Assembly (NCBI GenBank): GCA_014695195.1
Contig: JACJNW010000026.1
Location: forward strand, 106,131 to 170,130
Reading direction: 5' to 3'
Length of the DNA: 64,000 bases
Source of the DNA: Cyanobacteria bacterium FACHB-DQ100
GTDB taxonomy: Bacteria; Cyanobacteriota; Cyanobacteriia; Leptolyngbyales; Leptolyngbyaceae
The notes under the pieces are model-generated. The model worked only from the letters and a program-made list of their open reading frames with translations. It did not search any database and had not been told where the DNA came from. The position numbers were made by a program, and so were the translations under genes. Shown in pieces: positions 29,453-38,298 of the stretch (within the stretch, counting starts at the first letter, position 1; every line of letters starts with the position of its first letter).

Positions 29453-29655
29453 ATGGTTAAGACTCAAATTCTAAGTCAGTTGCCCGCTCACTTTAGCGAT
29501 CAAGTTCTTTGCTATTATGTCAACGCTGCCGCTAACTCAAGCTTGCCCGAATCGTCAACATTTCAAACTGGTACCTTAAGCAAGTTATTTTGACTGGCGA
29601 CAAGCCTTTGTTTGAAGTATGTCCGGGAGCTGAACTCGAAATCTATATTTTCTGA
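29453..29655 (+). pseudogene. DUF1830 gene, frameshifted
   Basis: Translation starts MVKTQILSQLPAHFSDQVLCYYVNAA. After AANS the family sequence continues in another frame (KLARIVNISNWYLKQVILTG, then AELEIYIF and stop). A one-base change near 29555 therefore disrupts a second DUF1830 gene. The homologous intact gene is at 21916-22200. Confidence 0.75.
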
Positions 29656-29693
29656 CGACTCACGCACAACTCGCATTAAGCCTTAATTTTGTT

Positions 29694-29990
29694 TTACCGC
29701 CTCGCTAGTAATGGCTCTTCGTCAGGGATTACAGGTTCATAGTCTTGACAGTTAATTGCTTCTTCTGTCAAAGCTTTGCATGGATAGAGTGTACATTTCA
29801 AATTGTACTCCCCTGTAAAGAAAGTACAGTCACTACAGGGAACTTGATGTAATCGTTGAAGATTTGCCCAACCTTGCAGCAAAGCTTGCCACATCGAGAT
29901 TAAGAAGCCGATAAGAACGAGCCAAATACAAATTGTGAAAATTGCTCTTCCAAGATGTGAAATGTCTTGAAGTAAAGCCGCTATCAGCAT
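29694..29990 (-). CDS. Conserved small membrane protein with Cys cluster
   Basis: The gene encodes 98 residues: one N-terminal membrane helix (IFTICIWLVLIGFLISMW), then a soluble tail with spaced cysteines CSDC, LKCTLYPC and INCQDYEP. AAGG lies 8 bases before the ATG. The five-Cys tail could bind a metal or form disulfides. The pattern looks like a cyanobacterial conserved hypothetical. It lies between HLIP gene 2 and the desaturase gene on the same strand and may be part of that stress block. Confidence 0.65.
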   Translation of the reverse strand: MLIAALLQDISHLGRAIFTICIWLVLIGFLISMWQALLQGWANLQRLHQVPCSDCTFFTGEYNLKCTLYPCKALTEEAINCQDYEPVIPDEEPLLARR

Positions 29991-30113
29991 GGTAGAACCT
30001 TAAGGAGTTTTAATCAGATGTGTGAGAACCCATAGAGAAAAGCGTGATATCTGAACTTGCTACTAATTTAGTATTTTTAGTATTGTTGTCGCCATGAGAA
30101 AGAGGTCTGTTGC

Positions 30114-30314
30114 TTACTTGATCAAGTGCAGAAGACTTCGCAGAACGCTCACGCCTGCCAAATCCCACAATAGATAGGCTGCAAATCCGATCATTGCTAA
30201 ACGTCCGTTCCATAATTCTGCTTGGGGATTAAAGCCGAACAGAAAAGCATTGCGATCGATACCATTGTATTCTGTAGCGACGGGAGGTAATTTGGTGGCT
30301 TTGTTAGTTTGCAT
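30114..30314 (-). CDS. High-light-inducible protein (HLIP/SCP) 2
   Basis: This 66-residue HLIP starts MQTNKATKLPPVATEYNG, with the chlorophyll-binding motif AELWNGRLAMIGF and a single membrane helix ending LLHLIK. It is nearly identical to the copies at 18637 and 63320. Upstream, GGAGTTCATTAAGAAATGTAA and a TCTAAAGGT box match the other copies. A receiver-domain tail precedes it on the same strand, paralleling the hybrid kinase-HLIP order at 18.5 kb. Confidence 0.92.
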   Translation of the reverse strand: MQTNKATKLPPVATEYNGIDRNAFLFGFNPQAELWNGRLAMIGFAAYLLWDLAGVSVLRSLLHLIK

Positions 30315-30370
30315 GATTTACATTTCTTAATGAACTCCTTTCATGGTATTGACAGAGTTCACGTTTGCTA

Positions 30371-30383
30371 TTGACCTTTAGAG
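30371..30383 (-). promoter_or_regulatory. Conserved box upstream of HLIP gene 2
   Basis: The minus strand reads TCTAAAGGTCAA, about 57 bases before the HLIP start at 30314. It matches the boxes before HLIP genes 1 and 3 in sequence and spacing. It is a candidate shared control site. Confidence 0.45.
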
Positions 30384-30391
30384 GCATCTCT

Positions 30392-30532
30392 TCACGATTC
30401 GGTTAGATTCGTGATCAAGGCGATGAGTTGAGCATCATTGATCGGTCTTGCAATATGAATCTGAAAGTTAGCCCCGATCGCGGACTGTGCTAAAAAGTTT
30501 CCGGCGCTCTGGTCTGTCGAATTAGAGACAGT
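30392..30532 (-). pseudogene. Receiver-domain tail upstream of HLIP gene 2
   Basis: The minus strand encodes LVSNSTDQSAGNFLAQSAIG, then FQIHIARPINDAQLIALITN and stop. This is the last third of a receiver domain, aligning with AGFQLHLTKPIDSVQLANAI of the hybrid kinase. The upstream part is lost. Its stop lies 77 bases before HLIP gene 2, as the kinase stop lies 85 bases before HLIP gene 1. Confidence 0.65.
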
Positions 30533-30606
30533 TCACTCTCATTGATAGAGGAGTAAGCATAAAGAATGAAGTAATCTAATCAAGCTGTAGCACTTTAACC
30601 GATTTT

Positions 30607-31305
30607 ATGCTGATTGTTCATCACTTAAATAATTCTCGCTCTCAACGTGTATTGTGGCTGCTAGAGGAACTCGGATTAGAGTATGACATTCAGTACTACC
30701 AACGCGACCCCGAAACTTTATTAGCACCAGCATCTTTGCATCAGGTACATCCTCTAGGAAAATCTCCTGTCGTGACTGACGGGGACTTAACTCTGGCAGA
30801 ATCGGGTGCGATTGTTGAATACTTGATCGATCGATCGATATGGTGAAGGGCAGTTGATTCCTCCACCGGATACATCCGACCGATTGCGTTACACCTATTG
30901 GCTGCATTATGCTGAAGGATCGGCAATGCCACCACTACTGTTAAAGCTGATCTTCGATCGCATCGAACAGCAATCGATGCCGTTTTTCATCAAGCCCGTC
31001 GCCCGTTTGATCACAAGTCGGACTAAGCAAGCCTTCATCGAACCTCAACTGATGCGGCACCTAGACTACTTAGAAGCAGAACTTGGAAAAAGCTTATGGT
31101 TTGCTGGAGATGATTTTACAGGCGCTGACGTTCAGATGAGTTTTTCGATCGAAGCAGCAGTTGCACGAGCAGGTTTAGACAGAAGCCGCCCGAAGTTAAT
31201 TGAATTTTGCGTTGCCTTTGGCACAGCGTAGCTGCCCGCATTCACAGTCGTCCAGCTTATCAGCGGGCATTAGAAAGTGGCGATGCATACGAGTTTGCAA
31301 GTTGA
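30607..31305 (+). pseudogene. Glutathione S-transferase, two frameshifts
   Basis: The N-terminal thioredoxin-like domain (MLIVHHLNNSRSQRVLWLLEELG, with the Ser in NSRSQ and the ESGAIVEYL motif) breaks after YLIDR. There, an extra TCGA in a GATC-type repeat (30826-30842) shifts the frame. The all-helical C-terminal domain continues as YGEGQLIPPPDTSDR onward through GADVQMSF, and a second shift near 31215-31230 separates the last part (ARIHSRPAYQRALESGDAYEFAS, stop at 31303-31305). The original protein was a normal-length GST of about 230 residues. As read, the gene is inactive, although the first lesion could revert by slippage. Confidence 0.85.
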
Positions 31306-31489
31306 TAACAACGCAGTTTCTAGAATCTGTCATCAAGTCAATCGCCTGCGATTTCTGCAAGCAAAGGAGAATCTAAAAAACACAAGCGCTCGCAATAACG
31401 CGATCGTTCCATTCTTAAACAACCTGCACAAGCTCTGAAATAGTCCAAACTCTACAATCGCAAGCGTATGTCTATCCTTGAGATCGCGG

Positions 31490-32038
31490 TTAGTTAATCC
31501 GAAAAATATCCGGCAAATTCTGAATGCGTTGGGCAAGCTCAGAGATTTGAGTATAAGTGGTAATCAACTCTTTTCCGTCCACATTGAGTTGACGAGTCGG
31601 ATACTTCTGAAAGACTTCAATCAGTGAAATTCGATTGTCGCCACTGGCAGACAAGACTAGCGCGGCTCGAAGGGCTTGACGATTTGAGGCGTTTGCAGGT
31701 GTTTGAATGGTGCGACCAATGCGATCAAGCGCAAAATCTCCTGCTGGACTGTTTAGCACACGATCAAGCGTAATCAGTCGCACCGGAATTTCTCGGGTGA
31801 GGGCGGATCTAACTGCCTCTGGGCTTTGGTTCGTGCGCCGTAGATAGTAACTAATGGTCGAAGACTGCCTACCTGTTTGGGCAAACTCAGCCAGTTCCTG
31901 AACGGAAAACGTTTCACTGAACGCACCATATCGAAACACGATTGCGTCTGCTGCGACCGCTGAATGACCCCAAACTAAGGTGCTAACACCAATGACCAAG
32001 CCTGCAAGACTGTGGCGAATTGAGGAAAAGAGTTTCAT
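31490..32038 (-). CDS. Exported DUF1400 protein
   Basis: This 182-residue protein has an N-terminal signal peptide (basic start, hydrophobic core LAGLVIGVSTLVWG, AVAADA cleavage site). A domain of the DUF1400 type follows (IVFRYGAFSETFSVQELAEFAQTG, then LRAALVLSASG). In cyanobacteria this domain often precedes an alpha/beta hydrolase; here it stands alone. It is probably periplasmic. The function is unknown. Confidence 0.8.
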   Translation of the reverse strand: MKLFSSIRHSLAGLVIGVSTLVWGHSAVAADAIVFRYGAFSETFSVQELAEFAQTGRQSSTISYYLRRTNQSPEAVRSALTREIPVRLITLDRVLNSPAGDFALDRIGRTIQTPANASNRQALRAALVLSASGDNRISLIEVFQKYPTRQLNVDGKELITTYTQISELAQRIQNLPDIFRIN

Positions 32039-32200
32039 AAATTGCGAATTTATAAGATTGTTCTCACAGTCTACAAAGTGCTTTTTACAATCAGCCCTCT
32101 CAAACGTTAGAACACTGGTGAGGATGACGCATCTTTAGACAGGTTTATGAGGAAATGCCTGAGATTCACAAAGAAACCTTTGTGCATGAAGAAGTGACAA

Positions 32201-33349
32201 TTAAACTGAGGCAAGTTGTTTTACTTTCCCTTCCAAGGACTGCATAATTGCCTGGTACGGCTTGATGAACTTATCAATCCCATCTTTTGCAACATCCTCC
32301 ATCACTTGGTCAAGATTGATATCGATGTCTGGATCTTTCAGATTCTCGATCAGCGTGTGTGCTTTATCTAAATCTGTAGTTAAGCGATCGGCAACATCAC
32401 AATGATCTGCACAAGCTTCGATTGTTGCGGGCGGCAGTGTATTCACCGTATCTGCACCGATCAGCGCATCCACGTACATCACATCGCTATAGGTTGGGTC
32501 TTTCGTTCCTGTGCTTGCCCACAGTAGACGCTGAACATTTGCGCCTTTTGCTTTGAGTGCTTGCCATCGATCACTGTTCACCAGTTCTTGATACTTCTCA
32601 TAGGCAAGTTTGGCATTTGCGATCGCAACTTTCCCTTTGACCGCACTCAACTGAGCTGAAAATTGCGCTCCATCTGTTCCAACCGTCTTAAGCTTTTCGT
32701 CAAGGAGTTCATCAACCCTGCCATCAATTCGACTCAAGAAGAAACTAGCAACGGATGCAATCTTGCTGATGTCCTGATTCTTCGCCACACGCGCTTCTAG
32801 TCCACGCAAATAAGCCTCAGCCGCATCAACATAGTTTTTCAGGCTAAATAAAAGCGTGACATTCACATTGATGCCATCTCGGATCACTCGTTCGATCGCT
32901 TCAAACCCGCTCAGCGTTCCAGGAATCTTAATCATGACGTTTGCGCGTCCGATTTCCTGATAGTAGCGGTGAGCATCCTCGATCGTCGCTTGCGTGTCAT
33001 CTGCGATCGTCGGACGAACCTCGATGCTGACATAGCCATCTAAGCCGCCTGACTCTTCATAAAGCGGTTGCAGAATATCACAAGCATTCCGAATATCATC
33101 AAAAATTAGCGATTCATAAATCTGCTCAACTGACTTTTGAGCTTGAATGCCTACTTCAATATCAGCATCGTAAAGCTTACTACCAGAAACTGCTTTCTCA
33201 AAGATAGCTGGATTAGTCGTAATACCGCGAATACCCCGTTTTTCAATCATGCGTCGTAGTTCACCCGACTGAATCAAATCACGGGTCAAATTATCCATCC
33301 AAATACTTTGTCCATAGTCCCAAACTGCCAAAATCTGATTACTCGCCAT
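32201..33349 (-). CDS. tal: Transaldolase
   Basis: Transaldolase moves a dihydroxyacetone unit between sugar phosphates in the oxidative pentose phosphate pathway. The 382-residue product has the family's N-terminal GITTNPAIFEKA motif, the Schiff-base Lys in NVMIKIPGT, and the VNVTLLFSL motif. It is the longer TalB-like type used by cyanobacteria. Two ATGs are adjacent (33352 and 33349); an AGGAGG ribosome-binding site sits 5 bases before the second, which is chosen. The HAD phosphatase gene ends 37 bases upstream, so the two may be co-transcribed. Confidence 0.93.
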   Translation of the reverse strand: MASNQILAVWDYGQSIWMDNLTRDLIQSGELRRMIEKRGIRGITTNPAIFEKAVSGSKLYDADIEVGIQAQKSVEQIYESLIFDDIRNACDILQPLYEESGGLDGYVSIEVRPTIADDTQATIEDAHRYYQEIGRANVMIKIPGTLSGFEAIERVIRDGINVNVTLLFSLKNYVDAAEAYLRGLEARVAKNQDISKIASVASFFLSRIDGRVDELLDEKLKTVGTDGAQFSAQLSAVKGKVAIANAKLAYEKYQELVNSDRWQALKAKGANVQRLLWASTGTKDPTYSDVMYVDALIGADTVNTLPPATIEACADHCDVADRLTTDLDKAHTLIENLKDPDIDINLDQVMEDVAKDGIDKFIKPYQAIMQSLEGKVKQLASV

Positions 33350-33386
33350 CATATCCTCCTAAATCGCTATCTGTTCTTGACTTTTT

Positions 33387-34076
33387 CTACTTCGATTGAA
33401 CTGCTTCGCGTCGTCCCAGTGGTGACTGTTCGTAGTGTTGTAGTAGATCGGCTGGGTTGTCGTAAATTGCGATCGCATCTACAAGCTGAGCATCATCAAA
33501 GTCTCCACAGCGAAACGCAATCACACTTACTCCAGCAGCAGAGGCAGCTTGAATATCATAAGGGGTATCTCCGAGCATAATGGCTTGCTCTGGTTGCAGT
33601 TGCACCTTGCTGAGCGCCGCTTGTACCAAATCTGGCTCAGGTTTAGAAGCCTCGGCATCATCAGAAGTTGTCTGCGGTTCCTCACCAAGCAAGTCTTCCA
33701 CTTCAGCAGCTTTCAGTAAGCTCGATAACTCTTCGCTTGTGGCTGAACTCGCAACCACTAATTTGAAGCCATCTTGCTTCATTCGTTGAATCAGATCTCG
33801 TGAACCAGGAGCAGGCGCTAAATCCGCACTGAACTTTTCAATGATCAATTCTTTTCGTCGATCGGCAATCTTTTTACCAACTCCTTCTTTTCCATCGAGT
33901 TCTGTAACCATGCGCGGAATCACCTGATCGCTGCCCATCCCAATCAGCGGACGAACTGCTTCAAATTTAATCTCGTATCCCTGCTCTGCAAACGCTTCGA
34001 CATAAGCATGAGCGTGAGCATCATTACTGATGACCAATGTGCCGTCAATATCGATGAGTACACCTTGAACTGTCAT
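33387..34076 (-). CDS. HAD-superfamily hydrolase (phosphoglycolate phosphatase-like)
   Basis: The 229-residue protein has the HAD motifs: nucleophile and acid Asp in GVLIDIDGTL, Ser/Thr in VVASSATSEE, Lys in EASKPEPD, and acidic MLGDTPYDI. The helical cap lies between motifs I and II, class IA. Its substrate is a small phosphate ester that cannot be named from sequence. It lies directly upstream of transaldolase, hinting at sugar-phosphate metabolism. Confidence 0.88.
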   Translation of the reverse strand: MTVQGVLIDIDGTLVISNDAHAHAYVEAFAEQGYEIKFEAVRPLIGMGSDQVIPRMVTELDGKEGVGKKIADRRKELIIEKFSADLAPAPGSRDLIQRMKQDGFKLVVASSATSEELSSLLKAAEVEDLLGEEPQTTSDDAEASKPEPDLVQAALSKVQLQPEQAIMLGDTPYDIQAASAAGVSVIAFRCGDFDDAQLVDAIAIYDNPADLLQHYEQSPLGRREAVQSK

Positions 34077-34184
34077 GATTTAACCTTGATTACTACGTTC
34101 TTCCATTGCGCAAGATCTAGAAGCACTTACATTTCACAGAAAGCGATCGCTACATTCCTAGCTCACAAAACTTTGTCACGAAGA

Positions 34185-34988
34185 CTAATTGCGACCAATC
34201 CACTTTTCAGCATGGAGTCTCTGAACCACGCCCATTACCAAAACATCTAAATTTACTTTACGTTCATCGATCCAGAATGGCTCAAGCGTTGATGAATGCG
34301 TTCCAGCGTTAGCCAGCGAAAACCCTCGCTGCCCCTGAACGTCGTCATCAAAAAAGTAAACAATGAATTGGTCTTGTCCTCGATTCCAATGTCCAATCAC
34401 TTGTGAACACTCGGCGTGAGTATAGCCCGGAAGCAGCATTTTTTGTTTCTGAAACGTGATATTCACGTCTGGAAGCTCTAGGTTATCTAGCATGTTTTGA
34501 AGCGCAGGTACATAGTCCTGCTGCACAAAATCTGCAAATGGTTTTGTCTCAGCACCAGGCGCTTTAGACTTCTTCTCTTGTGCTGGCTGTGCCGTTTTCT
34601 CTTTCGCTGGTTTTGCTTGAGATCCAGGCTTGCCCTCGATACTCTCTTTAGTCGTTCTGATTCTAGATTCATCTAGATTTAGAGCGTTGGGATTGTCTCC
34701 ACTCACTGCACTGGGATCAGGAGCATTCGCTGAAGGAATGCTTGAAGCTTGAGCTACCGTTGTACTAACAATATTTTCTTTGATAACATCCTTGGCATTT
34801 CTGGCAACACTGATGTTTTCTTCTTCGAGCGAAGGTGCTTCTTCAGGAGAGTTAGGAGCGTCGTCACTAGATTCATCTCTCTCAGCTTGAGGGGCTTTAT
34901 CTATTTCTGGCTCAACTGCTTCAGGCTGAGATTCACCAGTTTCAGAAGTTTCTTGCTTAGAGAGATTTGTGATTGCTTCAGATGACAT
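34185..34988 (-). CDS. DUF2996 protein with long disordered N-terminal region
   Basis: Residues 1 to about 150 are low-complexity, rich in Glu, Ser, Pro, Ala and Lys, and presumably disordered. The C-terminal 115 residues match cyanobacterial DUF2996 (FADFVQQDYVPALQNML, then FQKQKMLLPGY, CSQVIGHWNRGQDQF, FWIDERKVNLDVLVMG). The domain occurs in essentially photosynthetic organisms but its role is unknown. The complete protein is 267 residues. Confidence 0.8.
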   Translation of the reverse strand: MSSEAITNLSKQETSETGESQPEAVEPEIDKAPQAERDESSDDAPNSPEEAPSLEEENISVARNAKDVIKENIVSTTVAQASSIPSANAPDPSAVSGDNPNALNLDESRIRTTKESIEGKPGSQAKPAKEKTAQPAQEKKSKAPGAETKPFADFVQQDYVPALQNMLDNLELPDVNITFQKQKMLLPGYTHAECSQVIGHWNRGQDQFIVYFFDDDVQGQRGFSLANAGTHSSTLEPFWIDERKVNLDVLVMGVVQRLHAEKWIGRN

Positions 34989-35101
34989 GAGTACTTAGCC
35001 TGGAACGACTGTTGAAATTCTGTCTATATTTACTAGCGTAGAGCCTCAATCAATTGTTTCGTCCTCCTAATTGCTGAGAAGCGAAAAGCCTCTCGTCAAA
35101 G

Positions 35102-35924
35102 GGTTGTGTCGCAAAAATGGTAGGGTGTGAAAGCTCAATTTTCTCTAGCCCTGCTCTAAATGACGACCGATTCCTTGTTCAAATGGCGGCACTTTTTGCC
35201 TGAGATCATCTTGCTAAATGTACGCTAGTACTTCGTTATTCCTTGAGCTACCGAAATTTGGAGGAGATGATGCAAGAGCGCGGAGTCGCCGTGGATCATT
35301 CGACCCTCAATCGGTGGGTGCTGAAATTCGCGTCAGAAATAAACAAGCGGATTCGTGGGTTCTTGAAGCCCACGAACGACTCGTGGAGGGTGGGCGAAAC
35401 CTACATCGAAATCCGAGGAGAGTGGAGATACCTGTACCGAGCGGTGGATTCGGAAGGCAACACGCTGGACTTCATGCTCAGTGCGAAGCGGGCTGCCGCC
35501 TTGCCATCCCGCTTTTTTCGCAAAGTGTTAGAAGCCAAGCATACTCAGACTCCCCGAGTGATTACCGTGGATAAAAATGCAGCGTATCCCGTGGCGATGC
35601 ATGAATTGAAGCAAGAGAAAACATTGAAAGCCGAGACCGAATTGCGGCAGCGCAAATATTTGAATAACCTCATTGAGCAAGACCACCGGAACATCAAACG
35701 AATTGTAAAACCGATGATGGGCTTTCAATCGTTTAACACGGCGAGAAGAACCTTGCGCGGAATTGAGGCAATGGCTATGGTTCGCAAAGGACAAGTGAAA
35801 GAAATTAGTCAAGGGGACAGTGTATCTTAAGCAAGATTCATCAACGAACTCTTCGGAGTGAGTGCTTAAAACAATACGGACGAGACCAGTTCGTTTGTTA
35901 CTTTAAAGTCTTTGCGACACAACC
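35102..35924 (+). mobile_element. IS6-family element type B, decayed copy
   Basis: The element is 823 bp with terminal inverted repeats GGTTGTGTCGCAAA at both ends (35102-35115 and 35911-35924). The flanking 8 bases differ, so the target duplication is lost. It carries only a broken transposase. A close, intact relative occupies 38435-39258 in the opposite orientation, giving a large inverted pair that could drive inversion of the 35.9-38.4 kb segment. Confidence 0.8.
35160..35869 (+). pseudogene. IS6-family transposase type B, multiply mutated
   Basis: Compared with the copy at 38490-39200, this gene has several lesions. A TAG and a frame change follow PEIILLNVR near 35225. The first catalytic Asp is replaced by Gly (WRVGETYIEI against WRVDETYIKV). 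CAA became TAA in the last 15 codons (35828). A 21-bp stretch at 35491-35511 is inverted, changing NGKAAAR to AAALPSR. The second Asp (VDKNAAY) and the Glu (IEQDHRNIK) remain. It is inactive. Confidence 0.85.
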
Positions 35925-35975
35925 TGAATTGGGAGTGCTACAACTCTACTCTCCACACTAGGAAAAATCTTTAAG

Positions 35976-36176
35976 ATGCTAGCTTTAATTACTGTCCCTC
36001 TACAATCAACGCCTCAGTTGATGCGAGGTCATGTCTCATCGAACGCGCTCGATCGAAGTATGACAAATCGGCATATTTGCCCATGCTGTTCCTATGTTTT
36101 ACTTCGACCTATACGATCGGGAAATGTGTACTGGCGTTGTAGCCATTGTTATCAAGAAATGCCTGCCTGGCTGTAA
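35976..36176 (+). CDS. Tiny zinc-ribbon protein, copy 2
   Basis: The gene encodes 66 residues with a variable N-terminus and the conserved module HICPCCSYVLLRPIRSG, YWRCSHCYQEMPAWL. Two CxxC pairs are intact. It begins 51 bases after the IS6 type B element, and the copy at 52.9 kb also touches an IS6 type B end. The function is unknown. Confidence 0.65.
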   Translation: MLALITVPLQSTPQLMRGHVSSNALDRSMTNRHICPCCSYVLLRPIRSGNVYWRCSHCYQEMPAWL

Positions 36177-36208
36177 CCTATAGCACACTCCAATACCCTA
36201 TTAGGCTA

Positions 36209-37786
36209 CTATATGAGTATTGGCGCTAGATCAGATGCTACAGCTCTCTGAAGCGGATCATAACCGAGCTGTTGAGTAATCCTCTCTCTCGCTAACGCAC
36301 GGTACTCCCAAAAATGTTCTCCAGCAGCGCACAATCCCAAATACATATTGAGAACCTGCGGTTTCTTGAGCAAAATAATCCAGAGTTGATACCAGAATTG
36401 TCTCCGGATCTCTGGTCGGCATATTCCCTGATGCCAGATTAGTTGGGCAACCAGTGGCAACCCCTTACTCAGCGGAAATTGCATGGTTTGCTTTCGGCTT
36501 TTCAAGGAACCGATCTTGAGACATTGCTGTAAACAGCGTCTTAGATAATTCTGAGGCTCATACAGTGTCCAAAATCCTTCAACATACTCTCTAGCAACGT
36601 CTGTAATAGGGCGCGTTGGAATGAAATTCATTAGAGTATTCTGGTCACCTGTCGGATGGCTGTTGCCTTCAATTAATCGCTGCTCCTTTTTAAGCCGCTC
36701 CCAAAGGGCTGTATTGGGTAAAGCCTGAAGGATGCCTAACATCGGTTGAGGAATGCTGGTTTGTTCGACAAATGCTTGAATGCGATCGCCCGCCCCTGCT
36801 CGTTCTCCATCAAAACCGAGAATAAACCCTGCATAGATCAGCAAACCTGCCTCATTAATTTTGTCACAGGCTTCCACAAGCGGATTACGAGTGTTTTGCA
36901 GTTTGCGGGTGACTTGTAAGCTATCTTGGTCAGGAGTTTCAATGCCAAGGAAAACGGCAAAGAAGCCTGCTTCACTCATCAATTGGAGCAATTCATCATC
37001 CTCTGCCAAATTGACTGAGGCTTCCGTAATAAAGCTGAACGGATAGTTGTGCTGTTGCATCCAGGGAATCAGTTCCCGCAGGAAGCGTTTGACGTTTCGC
37101 TGATTGCCAATAAAGTTGTCATCCACAATGAAGAGTGAGCCACGCCAACCCAGGTTATAGAGGGTTTGCAACTCAGCCAAGGCTTGGTCAGGTTCTTTTG
37201 TGCGAGGTTTGCGACCATAGAGAGAAATAATGTCACAAAATTCGCAGTTGAAGGGACATCCGCGTGAAAACTGGATTGCCATCATCAAATAGGCATCTCG
37301 TTGCAGCAAATCAAAGCGTGGTACAGGGCTTTGGGTGACATCCGGCTTCTCAAGGGAACGAAAGATTCCTTGAGTTTCGCCACGATCAATCGCTTCCAGG
37401 AATTGAGGAACCGTCATCTCCCCTTCATCTAGGATCAAGAAATGGGCACCAGCATCGAGGGCATCTTGAGGCACAGAGGTAGGATAGGGTCCACCTACGG
37501 CTACTTTCTTACCGAACCGAACCGCTTTGCGAATCAATGCTTGAAAGTCTGGCTTTTGCACCAGCATGGCTGAAAGAATCACGAGATCACACCATTCCCA
37601 ATCAGCTTCGGTTTCACAGTTAACATTGCGATCGAAAAACCGAATTTCCCAATCGGATGGCAGTAACGATGCAACTGTAATAATTCCTAGCGGTGGGATC
37701 ACTGCTTTCAATCCAGCCATTTCCATGAAGCGATCGTAAGACCAGAAGGACTGAGGAAATTGAGGATAGAGCAGTAGTACTCTCAT
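36209..37786 (-). CDS. B12-binding-type radical SAM protein with DUF4070-like C-terminus
   Basis: The 525-residue protein begins with a cobalamin-binding-like Rossmann domain (MRVLLLYPQFPQSFW, then AVGGPYPTSVPQDALDAGAHF). The radical SAM core has the [4Fe-4S] motif CPFNCEFC (residues about 166-173). The C-terminal helical region resembles DUF4070 and contains the QPMLGILQALPNT segment. Such enzymes include hopanoid and other lipid or cofactor methylases; the substrate cannot be told here. The upstream frame to 37876 adds 30 residues lacking homology, so ATG 37786 is chosen. Confidence 0.87.
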   Translation of the reverse strand: MRVLLLYPQFPQSFWSYDRFMEMAGLKAVIPPLGIITVASLLPSDWEIRFFDRNVNCETEADWEWCDLVILSAMLVQKPDFQALIRKAVRFGKKVAVGGPYPTSVPQDALDAGAHFLILDEGEMTVPQFLEAIDRGETQGIFRSLEKPDVTQSPVPRFDLLQRDAYLMMAIQFSRGCPFNCEFCDIISLYGRKPRTKEPDQALAELQTLYNLGWRGSLFIVDDNFIGNQRNVKRFLRELIPWMQQHNYPFSFITEASVNLAEDDELLQLMSEAGFFAVFLGIETPDQDSLQVTRKLQNTRNPLVEACDKINEAGLLIYAGFILGFDGERAGAGDRIQAFVEQTSIPQPMLGILQALPNTALWERLKKEQRLIEGNSHPTGDQNTLMNFIPTRPITDVAREYVEGFWTLYEPQNYLRRCLQQCLKIGSLKSRKQTMQFPLSKGLPLVAQLIWHQGICRPEIRRQFWYQLWIILLKKPQVLNMYLGLCAAGEHFWEYRALARERITQQLGYDPLQRAVASDLAPILI

Positions 37787-37876
37787 AAATTTCTTTAATA
37801 ATTTATAGTTGACCTTGATGCAGTGAGAAGCATTGTACAAATAAGCAATTTGAAATCTTTTAGATTTCCTTCGCAT

Positions 37877-38040
37877 CTTCTACAGTGACGACAAAGCATT
37901 GATCCATGACAGTTAGAACAGTAATACAAAGTCCCAACTGGATAGGATGAAGTAAACCGACGAAGTAAACCAGCAGAACAACGGAGACAAATAGGCTAGT
38001 TCGTCACGCTTTGATCAAATGCGGTAGTAATCAGTACACT
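37877..38040 (-). pseudogene. Tiny zinc-ribbon gene, broken copy
   Basis: On the minus strand ITTAFDQSVTN is followed by TAG and then PICLRCSAGLLRRF, GTLYYCSNCHGSM and LCRHC. This parallels ALDRSMTNRHICPCCSYVLLR of the intact copies, with the stop replacing the residue before the first knuckle. The sequence then runs on without a stop into the leader of the radical SAM gene. It is a fourth, decayed member of the family. Confidence 0.55.
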
Positions 38041-38106
38041 AGAACTCGGACTCAGTCGGACTCAGTGCAGAAGTTGATTTCAGATGCATAATGATAAACA
38101 CCAGCA

Positions 38107-38298
38107 TTGCAAGGCATTTACATTACAAGAAACGTAGGTTATATCATTTGTAGTTTTCGTCTATCTAAAGTATGGCAAATTGTAAAATTGATTAGTTCAT
38201 TACCAGGCTATTTGAGGGCACTTGTACAAATTGACTCAGCCGGTGAATGGATTGAGATGGTCGCTCAATTAGTGAGTCAGGCTTCTCGTCGAGAGTGA
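38107..38298 (+). CDS. Small unknown protein, coupled to a truncated gene
   Basis: The frame from TTG 38107 encodes 63 residues; the convincing part is the C-terminal half, LISSLPGYLRALVQIDSAGEWIEMVAQLV. The true start may be a later TTG. The stop TGA (38296-38298) overlaps a GTG start at 38295, the type of overlap seen in coupled genes, which supports its reality. The family is not recognised. Confidence 0.4.
   Translation: MQGIYITRNVGYIICSFRLSKVWQIVKLISSLPGYLRALVQIDSAGEWIEMVAQLVSQASRRE

Noticed and set aside
36195..36235. CCAATAC/GTATTGG hairpin after the zinc-ribbon gene
   Set aside because: The stem is only 7 bp, the loop about 20 bases, and there is no T-run.
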